From Metellina segmentata (Eukaryota > Arthropoda > Arachnida > Araneae > Tetragnathidae), in assembly GCA_947359465.1 (NCBI GenBank), contig OX375879.1:124755409-124819408 (forward strand): a stretch of DNA of 64,000 nt, in the 5' to 3' direction. How positions within the stretch are numbered: position 1 is the stretch's first letter; each line of letters starts with the position of its first letter. A program made the position numbers and the translations under genes. This document shows, piece by piece, positions 23,139 through 32,258 of the stretch. The notes under the pieces are model-generated. The model was not told where the DNA came from and searched no databases. It saw nothing but the letters and a program-made list of their open reading frames with translations.

Positions 23139-24717
23139 TTATACATGTAACACCTGAGTTTTCTCTGTTCTTCCTGGCATTCTAACTATGTAATTGGTGT
23201 CCGAGAGTTGACTCTCGATCACACCAGGGCCAATCCAACTAACAGACAATTTGTTGGGTTTGGAAGCAGTTACGACCAACACCTTGTCTCCCTTTTTAAA
23301 CGCTCTCAGAACCGCATCTTTATCGTACCAAGTTTTCCTTTTGTTTTGCATGTCCGAAACTCGCTCATAGGCTAATTCCTGACAACGCTTCAAACGATTA
23401 ATCAATTCGAACACATACTCGGTCACGACGTTTCCTTCTTCCTCTGGCTCTACCCAATGTTCGAATAATAAAGTCTCGGGCGTTCTAAGGTTCTTCCCGT
23501 GTACGATCTCAGCTGGACTAAAATTTGTTGACTCATGAGTCACTGTCCTTAATGCTAAAAGAGCTGCCGGAAAATTTTTCTCCCAATCCAATCCCGACTC
23601 TAAACATAAAACCTTCAATAACCTCTTTACTGATCGATGCCATCTCTCTACTGGATTGCTCTGAGGATGCCTTACAGAACTGTGGGTCACTTTAATGCCA
23701 AATATGTTGAAAAATGTAGATGTTAATTTACTGGTGAAGCACGTGCCTGTCACATTGAATTTCTCTGGGAAATCCCAACCTACTGAAGATTATCATCAGA
23801 GATTCCACTACCGATTCGGAAGTAATATCTCGAACCGGGATTTCCTCTGGGTATTTCGAGGCCATACAAATAGCCGTAACCAAATACCTGTTTTCCTTAC
23901 TGGAATGAGGAAGGGGTCCCACCGTATCGACATTGATTTTGGAGAAGATCTCTTTAATTACTGGCACCAATTTTAGAGGGGCCTTTTTCTTCTCTCTCAG
24001 TTTTCCTACTCTCTGACAGGGATCACATGTCTTCACATACTCTTCCGTATCCCCAATGCAATTCGGCCAAAAATAATATCTCAGCAGTTTGTCTTTGGTT
24101 TTGGTCGAGCCTAAATGAGCAGCGATCTCCTCGTGACATATTTTCAAAATCCCCTCTCTCATTTGCGCCGGAATCACTAACTGCTTCTTCTCTTCCCCAC
24201 GGTGATCAGTGGTTATACGGAAAAGCAAACCTTTTTCGATCCGATATTCTTCGATCTTATCCCCTGCTACCTTCTCCCAAAGCGAGCTCAGTTCAACACA
24301 AGTCCTTTGTACTTCCCCAAACTTTTCTGGCGAAATCTCAACGAGGGGGGTCTCCTTCTCAGGTGGCGGGAGTACCAAATGAGGATCGTCACTCGCCCCA
24401 TCAGTCGACCCACAGTTTTCGGGGGGTATCCCGACCTCTCCTTCCTGCCTGACTTTTTCCATTCTCTTTTTACTACGGGTTATTACCGCGTTCACCATCT
24501 GTGGTCGGCTTTTTATCTCCTCGAGCAGTTCTTGCGTCGAATTCCCCAAGAGATAGTGGTTTAGTTCGACGGTTTTGTCGACCACTGCTGCCTTAGTTAT
24601 TACCCTTCCGAATTCTCTGCTTTCGATACACATTTTCGCCACAGGCAAACATCGGAAATTATTTTCCAGTGCCTGTTTCAGCCAAACGGTTTCTCCGGTG
24701 TAATCGTCTGGTCTCAC
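23139..24717 (-). pseudogene. Gypsy integrase (zinc H2C2 and DDE core), frameshifted
   Basis: Frame 24717-23728 carries the H2C2 zinc domain (HEEIAAH then CDPCQ) and the first catalytic aspartate (INVDTVGPLP). The core continues in another frame, 23753-23139, with HPQSNPVERWHRS holding the catalytic glutamate and a C-terminal SH3-like region (FKKGDKVLV ... WIGPGVI). One frameshift lies at about 23750, next to the second aspartate (REIQCD); another near 23130 returns the frame to that of RT. A stop at 24718-24720 separates it from protease. The DDE residues survive but the reading frame does not. Confidence 0.87.
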
Positions 24718-25173
24718 CTAGTGATTTGGAGAGACATCCAAACTGGTTCCACTATCCCTTAATATTACGGTGGTTACACCATTTATTACTGCCTTACTAA
24801 GATAGGGGGCAAAACTATCCTCAATATCTAAATGATTCACGCGTTCGTGATTTTGGGTTTTTCTGAGCTCGGGACATTGTGGCCTTAGATGATTCGTTGA
24901 GTGGCATATGTAACACGCGGGTGCAGTTCGCCGTTCGAACTCCTTCTTTCTCCAAGTGGATGGATTTGAAGGTGCATTTCTCCAATTCGGGCGGTCGTTT
25001 CTCTCGGGCTCGATTTTCCTGACGGTGGTGGGCTTGTTTTCTATTCGGGTCTTATCCGGAAAACGTCTTTCTGGGGGCCTAGTGACGAGAGGTTTCCTCA
25101 CAGTACGTCTCGCGCAGCTTCGTATTGGTCTAGTTTTTGTACTAGCTCTTCCGGGTCGACTATGGTCGCCCAC
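24718..25173 (-). CDS. Gypsy zinc knuckle and protease start
   Basis: This frame has a basic, Pro/Arg-rich nucleocapsid-like region, one CCHC zinc knuckle (CYICHSTNHLRPQC) and an aspartic-protease active-site block LRDSGTSLDVS (D-S-G). It stops at TAG just after, in the frame that continues into integrase; the stop is either a mutation or a read-through site. It overlaps the end of gag by about 75 bp in a different frame, consistent with a gag-pol frameshift, but a mutation explains it equally well. Confidence 0.75.
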   Translation of the reverse strand: MGDHSRPGRASTKTRPIRSCARRTVRKPLVTRPPERRFPDKTRIENKPTTVRKIEPERNDRPNWRNAPSNPSTWRKKEFERRTAPACYICHSTNHLRPQCPELRKTQNHERVNHLDIEDSFAPYLSKAVINGVTTVILRDSGTSLDVSPNH

Positions 25174-25937
25174 TGATCAATTAAGTGTTCTCTGATCTCG
25201 GGAGAAACTCTCTTTTTAATTTGATCGGTGATCATTAGACTTTTAAGATCTTCAAATTCCCTTACACCAACTCCTTCTATCCAACCTTCCAAATAGCTCT
25301 TTAGCTCAAAGACTAGATCTTTCCAGGGCGTTCCGGGGCGTCTCTGATGCTGCGTGAATTTATTTCGAAAGGTTTCCGGGTTTAATTTAAACCTACCTAG
25401 GAGGACACTCTTAATATGTTCGTAGTTTTCGGATCTTTCGAGGGGCTCTCTCATAATTATCTCGGCGATGTCAATCGGGAGTAAGTAGAGAAGGTGTGTA
25501 ACCCAATTGACCTCCTCTATGCCCATTTTCCTAGCCTGTCTTTCGAACAAAGTAAAATACAAGGCCATGTCTGATTTTTCAGGGTCAAATTTTTGCATAA
25601 CCGTTTTCAGGTTTTTCGTTGGCCTAGGATTTTCAGATGGACCTGATCCCAAGCTGTTCCTTTCCGCGTCTTGTCCCAATCTAAGTTTTTCTAATTCGAA
25701 CATTCTAACGCGTTCTCGTTCTTCTGCCTCTATGTCCCTAGCCCGTTCTTCTGCCTCTAAAGCTCTAACCCGTTCTTCTGCCTCTAAAGCTCTAGCCCTT
25801 TTATCTATAATAAACTGTAGTTGAGCCTTTACCCATTCTTCATCATACTGTGGGCTCTCGGTTATCTTTGTGGTTATGTCAACCACCCTATCGTTTGGAC
25901 CTAGGTCGATACCTAACTCATACGCCAGTTTTTGCAA
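25098..25937 (-). CDS. Gypsy gag (capsid) protein
   Basis: 279 residues on the minus strand. The N-terminal third is a long charged helix with repeated A-L-E-A-E-E-R units, likely a coiled coil. The capsid region follows (LYFTLFERQARKMG, WVTHLLYLLPIDIAEIIM, FKSYLEGWIEGV-like blocks), typical of metazoan Gypsy gag. No zinc knuckle lies in this frame; it is in the next frame (25173-24718). A first Met is present at 25937 and the upstream sequence is a CT-microsatellite and leader. Confidence 0.78.
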   Translation of the reverse strand: MQKLAYELGIDLGPNDRVVDITTKITESPQYDEEWVKAQLQFIIDKRARALEAEERVRALEAEERARDIEAEERERVRMFELEKLRLGQDAERNSLGSGPSENPRPTKNLKTVMQKFDPEKSDMALYFTLFERQARKMGIEEVNWVTHLLYLLPIDIAEIIMREPLERSENYEHIKSVLLGRFKLNPETFRNKFTQHQRRPGTPWKDLVFELKSYLEGWIEGVGVREFEDLKSLMITDQIKKRVSPEIREHLIDQWATIVDPEELVQKLDQYEAARDVL

Positions 25938-25981
25938 ATCTGCCTAACGATATCTTGCTAAAAATGCCATTTTAAATGCTT

Positions 25982-26668
25982 TACTCTCTCTCTCTCTCTC
26001 TCTGCCCTTACAAAATTCTACACAAAAATACTACTACCAATACTGACACAATACAATACAATACTATAATAACACAATATACACTAAATCCCAAAATAAT
26101 TCTAACACAAGTTTTACAATAGATACCAAGTATAGCTTCTAGAAGATCTGATAAAATTTCAAATGGTAACAGTGTTTAAATTCAACAACTGACGTTTACT
26201 TTAAAATTTCAACGGAAACAATTTTGAAAATAACTACAGTTTCTAAAAATTTCAACCAAGATATTTTCCTAACTTGCAACCACTCAATTATACATACAAA
26301 TGTTCTCAGCAAAAATATTTATCACAAATTTCTTAACAACTTTTCCTTTCCGAAAAATTTAAAAAATTTAAGCACATCAAGCAAAAAATTTTAAATGTTA
26401 ATTATTTAACTATCCTTTTAATTGAAACCTAACTTAGAATTTATCCAATTAATTTTCAAAAACTTCTGCCTCTAAAGTAAATCAAGACTTACCTGTCGTG
26501 CTGCCCAGGCTATGGTCGTCTATGATTCACTTCAGGTGTATGAGTAGTCGCTCCCGCTTTTCCACACCAAACTTGGTCTTCTAAAACTCTTTTCAACACA
26601 AAACTTGGTCTTCTTATCTTCTTTTTCGGAATTCGGCGTCCCGCGTTCTTTTCCGGACTGGCTGTCCT
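25982..26668. other. Gypsy leader segment, non-coding
   Basis: A TCTCTC microsatellite at about 25982-26002 is followed by AT-rich leader up to the inserted hAT MITE. No gene is supportable. Confidence 0.55.
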
Positions 26669-27082
26669 CAGCCCCTGATTTACCATTAGGCCAGTGAGGC
26701 ACGGGCCTAGGGCCCCCATAATTTAGAGGGCCCCTAAGTTTCAAAAGTATCTAAAAAATTTAAAAAGTTTTAAGTAGTTACATAAATTATTGGGTATTTA
26801 CTTAAATGTCCGTCGACCGTTTCCCCCACTATCACATTCTTGTAATTACATTAATTATCTAGCTATTATATTTTTGATTTTCATCTGCTTTATTTTGTTT
26901 TGCCAAGAGTTATAAGTGATGTCACGATTTTCTCAAACTTTTTATCTGTGAAACGGTCAACAGTCAAATACGCAAGTACCAATTATTGTTATAAAATTAG
27001 TTTTTGTGATGAATAAATAACATGGGGGGGGGGCTTCCTGCGTGTTGTGCCTACTATACCAAATTTTCTAAATCGGGCCCTG
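26669..27082. mobile_element. hAT MITE with 8-bp target duplication
   Basis: A 414-bp insert starts CAGCCCCTGATTTA and ends with the complement of CAGGGCCCGATTTA, flanked by perfect 8-bp repeats GCTGTCCT at 26661-26668 and 27083-27090. CAG termini plus an 8-bp duplication identify hAT. No transposase is present. It inserted into the Gypsy leader, so it is younger than the Gypsy insertion or was carried by that element. Confidence 0.9.
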
Positions 27083-27108
27083 GCTGTCCTTCACGATTTG
27101 GCTTGGTG

Positions 27109-27775
27109 TCGATCTTCTCTACTCCACTTCACGGCTGGTTGTCGATTTTCTCTACTCCACTTCACGGCTGGTTGTCGATCCTTTTCTACTCCACTTCACG
27201 GCTGGTTGTCGATCCTTTTCTACTCCACTTCACGGCTGGTTGTCGATCCTTTTCTACTCCACTTCACGGCTGGTTGTCGATCCCTTTCTACTCCACTTCA
27301 CGGCTGGTTGTCGATCCCTTTCTACTCCACTGCACGGCTGGTTGTCGATCCCTTTCTACTCCACTTCACGGCTGGTTGTCGATCCCTTTCTACTCCACTT
27401 CACGGCTGGTTGTCGATCCCTTTCTACTCCACTGCACGGCTGGTTGTCGATCCCTTTCTACTCCACTTCACGGCTGGTTGTCGATCCCTTTCTACTCCAC
27501 TTCACGGCTGGTTGTCGATCCCTTTCTACTCCACTGCACGGCTGGTTGTCGATCCCTTTCTACTCCACTTCACGGCTGGTTGTCGATCCTTTTCTACTCC
27601 ACTTCACGGCTGGTTGTCGATCCCTTTCTACTCCACTTCACGGCTTGTTGTCGATCCTTTTCTACTCCACTTCACGGCTGGTTGTCGATCCTTTTCTATT
27701 CCACTTCACGGCTGGTTGTCGATCCCTTTCTACTCCACTTCACGGCTGGTTGTCGATCCTTTCCGCTGGCACCAA
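27109..27775. repeat. 34-bp minisatellite, about 19 units
   Basis: ACGGCTGGTTGTCGAT recurs at 27131, then 27164, 27198, 27232 and on at a strict 34-bp step to 27742. Units differ mainly at CCTTTTC versus CCCTTTC and CTTCACGG versus CTGCACGG. Because 34 is not a multiple of 3 and the unit lacks stops in any + frame, long open frames run in all three + frames; they are artefacts. The array lies just inside the 5' LTR of the Gypsy element. Confidence 0.95.
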
Positions 27776-27837
27776 TGGATTGTGACGTCTTAGGAATGGA
27801 AGCGTCATTCACTACGTAAGAATGTTCGCAGTGGTCT

Positions 27838-28758
27838 TGAATAATGTGTTTTTATTGACAATTCAAGGAATAACCTTGAAGGAATTTGGTAGGTGGCGTT
27901 TTACAGACTGTAAATTGTGCTTTTCCGCAGAACTCCAATTTAGATTATCCGACTCGGGTGAGCCCTTCTCTAGACCTTACTCGGGTGAGTAAATGTTTTC
28001 TAGCTCGGGTGAGCTTCTCCAAAAGTTCTCGCACGCGTGTACGAAGTCAGCAAACGGCAGCTCAGGATCGAGCTTTTCTCCCGTCTAATAGACAAAATCC
28101 CAGTTTGGGCAATCAGTTCGATAGGTAGTGTGCAATGCAGCACAGTAGCAGCTCAGGCTTGAGCTTTATTTTAGCGTCTCATAGACGGAATCCCAGTTTG
28201 GGCAATCCGTTCTGAGTCCACGAACAGCTGTCGCGACTCGGCGCGTCTCCAGAGACGGGGTATCGGACCAAAAAAACCGAGAACGGTTTTAACTTCAGCC
28301 GGATCAGTTTGATCCCTCGGTCTCTTCTCTCTTCTTCCAACCCCAAAAACTTTCGACTCCCGAAAGTTCCAGGGGGTTGTTGGCCCCCCTCTCTTTCATT
28401 CGACACACTTGTCGGCTGGCTGTTGGCTGTTCAAAATCGGCTGTCCATAATAGGTTGGTTTTTTTCTCTTTCGCCGGTAGCTTTATTAGCGGACGGCGGC
28501 CCGAACAAAAAGCATCCGCGGATTCTTGTGATGATGTTAAAGCAGCGGAAATGAATTTTCCCCCCTCTCTGGCCGGCCTCGCGACAAAGACCGTCGTTCC
28601 AACTCGGTCGAAATTCAATCCCTCGAACCAACGCCCGCTCGTTAACTCTCGCGGTCTGAGTTCATACGCGGCGTGACCTTTCAGCGTCTGTCTTGACCTC
28701 TTGGCAGTTTCTCCGCCGAATGCTTATTTTTTCTTCCCTCGCCACAGACTTCGTCACA
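27838..28758 (-). repeat. 5' LTR of the Gypsy-type element (long form)
   Basis: 921 bp. Ends match the left LTR; 28049-28591 is extra. Within the extra part, a segment of about 90 bp is duplicated in diverged form (AATCCCAGTTTGGGCAATC occurs twice). It directly abuts the mariner-type element at 28759. Confidence 0.85.
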
Positions 28759-30210
28759 AGGGTGTTTCAGTGAACCGTTTCAGAACTTCTAAGAGGGGTA
28801 GGGTACATCCTGACAACTCGAAATCATATAGCAATGTGGGGTCGGAAATGCTTTCCTGAAGCGGTGTTGTACACAGAAACACCGTAAAGAAAAGAGACCA
28901 TAAGTGAGAAATCGTTTTAATAATACATGAAAAGAAGCAAAAGGTACATGGATTAAAGTAAGTGTTCGAAGTTTCTTCCACGGGCTACAATGCACGCCTC
29001 ATATCTCCGACGCATGGAGATCAGAACATTCTGGAATACTCCAGGCATATCTCGAATTTCTCTGGCAGCTACTGCAATTCTTGCAACCAGCTCCTCAACA
29101 TTGTCAACAGGGGTGTCATAAACTATCGATTTCAGATGACCCCAGAAATAAAAATCAAGACATGATAGGTCGGGTGACCGAGCAGGCCAACGCACGGGAC
29201 CACCACGTCCGATCCACTGCTGACCAAATGTGACATCCAGGTAGTTCCGAACATCTCCGCTATAATGGGCAGGGGCTCCATCGTGTTGGAACCACATTGT
29301 CTGTTGCGTCGATGCAGAAATCTGTTCATCTCTCAAAAGTTGTGGCAATACTTGCTGCAGAAAGAGCAAGTAGTTAGGTCCGGTTAGACGAGACGGTAAC
29401 AGGTAAGGTCTGATGAGGTGATCTCCCATAATACCGGCCCATACATTGACCGAAAATCGAATCTGTGCTGCACGACGTCGTATTGCATGCGGGTTCTCGT
29501 CCGCCCAGATATGGTCGTTATGCGTGTTGAAAATTCCTTCCCTTGTGAAGGATGCCTCATCGAAAACAACACTTCAGCAGGAAAAAGGGGATTTGTAGCA
29601 CATTTTCCAAGGTACCACTGTGCGAAAGCAATACGAGGTGCATAATCCTCCGGTTGCTGTGTCTGGACACGCTGCACGTGAAACGGATGCATGTCTTCTT
29701 CTCGGAGAATCCTCCAGACACTGTAATGGGAAACCCCGACTGCGTTTGCTACACTTCGTGTACTCGTTCTTGGATTCCCCTGTACATGCTGCAGCACATT
29801 CTGTTCGACGTCTTCAGTCCGTGCTGTTCTTACCCTGTCCCTGTCAGCTCTTTCTAATGAACCTGTCTCAGCTAACCTCTGGTGCAGTCTTGCAAAGAAA
29901 TTATGACTGGGGATACGCCTCGTCGGATATCGTTCCGCGTACAAACGCTGTGCGGCTGGTCCACTACAATTTGCAGCCCCGTACGCCAAATGCATATCGG
30001 CTAACTCTGCGATCGTGTAATCATCCATCCTACTAACTTGGCGTTCTTGTGCGAAATGAAGATTCCCTACACGAAAGCTCGGGATTTTCGCACAACGCCA
30101 TCTACCGCTTCAGGAAAGCATTTCTAACTGCCCATTGGTATATGATTTTGGTTCATCAGGATGTATCCTACCCCTCTTAGAAGTTCTGAAACGCTTCACT
30201 GAAACACCCT
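28759..30210 (-). mobile_element. Mariner-type element, DD41D spacing, inactive
   Basis: Imperfect terminal inverted repeats of about 50 bp start AGGGTGTTTCAGTGAA at each end. The transposase is on the minus strand in two frames. The right end is followed by TA; the left first base and TA are missing where it meets the Gypsy LTR. Confidence 0.85.
28953..30028 (-). pseudogene. Mariner-type transposase with one frameshift
   Basis: The N-terminal part (frame from 30028) has two helix-turn-helix-like blocks: AERYPTRRIPSHNFFARLHQ and, later, GNPRTSTRSVANAVGVSHYS. A one-base frame change near 29570 leads into the second frame, where V-V-F-D-E-A-S-F carries the first catalytic aspartate, FQHDGAPAHY the second and SPDLSCLDFYFWG the third acidic residue, an aspartate. 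I count 41 residues between the last two, giving DD41D, the spacing known for rosa-like mariners. The C-terminal frame runs 29429-28953 and ends normally. Length and motif order are close to complete, so a single indel appears to have killed it, besides possible substitutions. Confidence 0.82.
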
Positions 30211-30215
30211 GTAAT

Positions 30216-31554
30216 ACACTCATCGCCATAAAAATTTGCGCACCAAGAAAAAGTCGTCAAAATGAAACGAAATTTTACATATGTTAGAAAATCAAAGAAC
30301 AAGGATCATTTATTTCAGAAAACAGTACAAAATGAACGGAAGTTTTAGTACTCTGTTGGACCCCTTCTAGCGCGAATGCACGATGCGATACGAGCAGGCA
30401 TTGAGGCATACAAGTTCCGTATGATGTCCTGAGACATTTCGTTCCACAGTTGCTGTAAACGCGCCTCTAGTTCGACCAAACTGGTAGGGTGTCCAACTTG
30501 CCGTCTCAAATGATCCCAGTTATGCTCGCGATTGGTGACAAATATGGTGATCGAGCAGGGAAGGGTAGTAATGTGTTGGAGGTAGTCTTGTGACATCCTT
30601 GCTGTGTGTGGCCGAGCATTGTCTTGTTAAAAAATGGCTCCTGGGAGCCCTGCCATGAGTGGCATTACATGTGGCTGAAGGATGTCATGGACGTACCACT
30701 GAGCTGTCATTGTGCCATGGATCAATATTAGGGGTGACCGTGTATCGTAAGCAATGGCACACCATACCATCACACCAGCTGTGAATGCAGTGTGGCGCTG
30801 TAAAGCGAAGGCAGGATTGAGGCGTTCAACACGGGAACGATTGTCATCACTGCTCAAATTGAATCTAGATTCGTCGCTGAAGACGACCTGGTTCCATTCC
30901 GTTACAGTCCAATCCCGTCGTGCCCGACACCACTCCAAACGGAGGCGTCGGTGGGTGGGTGTCATTGGCAGCACACGTAATGGGCGCCGCGATACCAGAT
31001 GTCCTTCAGCCAGGCGCCTTGCGATGGTTCGGAAAGACACAGGGGCCCGTAGTGAAGGTGCTGCCTGTGTCTGGATAGCGGTCAATGATGCAGTTGGCTC
31101 TACGCGTGCGTTTCGTATGTTGTCGAGGGCGTCCTGAGCCTGGTCGCCGTGTAAATGACTTCTCTTCTGTCCACTGGTCCCAACACCTCCTCAGAGTAAA
31201 ATCGGAAAGGCCTTCACGAGCTACTCGCCGAGCTGACCACCCAGCTTCCATCATCCCAATGATTCTTCCCCTCTCGAACTCTGACAGCTGCTCATATTGT
31301 CTTCGATGGCGGCGTAACGGCATGTCTACCTCAGCGTTTCCTTTGCATGAGATTAAGTACACTCAAACAAGCTTTGCTTACCTGTTTTATACTCCAAGGA
31401 GAACGAAGTTTAACGCTCTCTAGTGGCACTACGCAATGCGCAATCACGCTACATATATAATCATTTGCATATCTGGCCGACATGTACCTTCATGCCAAGT
31501 TTCGTTACGATCCCACAATTATTTCTTGGTGCGCAAATTTTATGGCAATGAGTA
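30216..31554 (-). mobile_element. Tc1-type element, inactive
   Basis: Inverted ends CTCATCGCCATAAAAATTTG and its near match CTCATTGCCATAAAATTTGC (complement, right end), both next to TA. It begins 4-5 bp after the mariner end and stops exactly where the BEL/Pao LTR begins. Confidence 0.85.
30345..31362 (-). pseudogene. Tc1-type transposase, stop and frameshifts
   Basis: Read on minus: an N-terminal paired-like HTH (LSEFERGRIIGMMEAGWSAR), a GRPR AT-hook-like block (RRPGSGRPRQ), then after a frame change TPTHRRLRLEWCRARRDWT, VVFSDESRFNL (first D), GVMVWCAIAYDTRSPLI, then a stop at about 30628 just before QDNARPHTA (second D). The region that should hold S-P-D-L-x-P-I-E-H is scrambled by a frameshift (LPCSITIFVTNRE), and the C-terminus NLYASMPARIASCIRARRG is intact. 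With the third acidic residue lost and several breaks, it cannot be active. Confidence 0.83.
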
Positions 31555-31957
31555 TGTAACATTAAAAATGATTCGTGAGAAAATTGCTTCGAGGTTGTCC
31601 GGCGCCTCCGAGTATTTTTTCACGTGTCTTTTACAGTTTCGCAGCCCATTGCATCAGAAATAATTAATTTTTGCAAGCTAAGCTAAATTCATCTTCCCAC
31701 GCTGTAATCCATCTGTTCCCGTCTATTTGCTGTAAAATGCCCCATCAAATGATACCATATAAGGCAATGAAATATGTCTGAGTATTGCTGATCAAGGAAT
31801 AACTAATTTGTTGATACGCAGCTTGTAACTTGCTGCGCCATCTCTTGTAGCACTCGAACCATGACTGTGGTCTAATAAAGATGTTGTTTCATTGCTCTCT
31901 GTCCTGCTCGTATTTTATACGTAATCTAGTAGTGAGACTTGTAAGAAAGTCGTCACA
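31555..31957 (+). repeat. 5' LTR of BEL/Pao element 1
   Basis: 403 bp, TG..CA ends. Contains AATAAA-type signal (TCTAATAAAGATG) at about 31870. Differs from the 3' LTR at sites such as ATTCGTGAG/ATTTGTGAG and TTTGCTG/TTTACTG. Confidence 0.92.
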
Positions 31958-32258
31958 AGTCGACAGGATTTAATTCCTGTCGTGAAACCCTGCGGCACGA
32001 TGCTAATTTGAAGTTTTTAAAGAGGATTAAGCACGATGAAAGTGACCAACAATGGCGGTAGTTTGACTTTTTCTACCGCGACGAAGGCGTGAGTGCGTGG
32101 GTGCATACGCAAAAGTGCTGACGGAGTTGAAAGTTCGCCTCGCCTAACGGAATGGAAGCAAAGTTCGCCGGCATATGGAACCGTTGTCCGTTGGACTGAG
32201 ATATAGCAACGTGCGGATCTCGTTAGAAGAACTGAGGGACTGAGACCATAGAAGAATC
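31958..32258 (+). promoter_or_regulatory. Leader and primer-binding region of BEL/Pao element 1
   Basis: Directly after the 5' LTR comes a perfect inverted repeat, CGACAGGA-TTTAAT-TCCTGTCG (about 31962-31983), instead of a recognisable TGG-starting tRNA primer site. The remaining 270 bp are GC-richer untranslated leader up to the gag start at 32259. Confidence 0.5.

Larger units (their letters stand above)
20946..28758 (-). mobile_element. Ty3/Gypsy-type LTR retrotransposon with IN before RT (gmr1-like order)
   Basis: Two LTRs in direct orientation bound a 7.8-kb element read on the minus strand. Order from the 5' LTR (right): leader with minisatellite and a hAT MITE, gag (25937-25098), zinc knuckle and protease (25173-24718), integrase (24717-23139), RT (23112-21907), RNase H (21876-21592), polypurine tract, 3' LTR. 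RT is Gypsy-like (LPFGLVNAP, YLDD), yet integrase lies upstream of RT as in Copia; among Ty3/Gypsy elements this order is described for the gmr1 lineage. An in-frame stop near protease/IN, two frameshifts around IN and a stop between RT and RNase H make the copy inactive. No flanking target duplication was found. Confidence 0.88.

Noticed and set aside
27022..27819. Three overlapping + strand frames of 181-265 codons rich in Leu/His/Thr repeats
   Set aside because: They are three-frame readings of a 34-bp minisatellite without stops, inside a retrotransposon leader.
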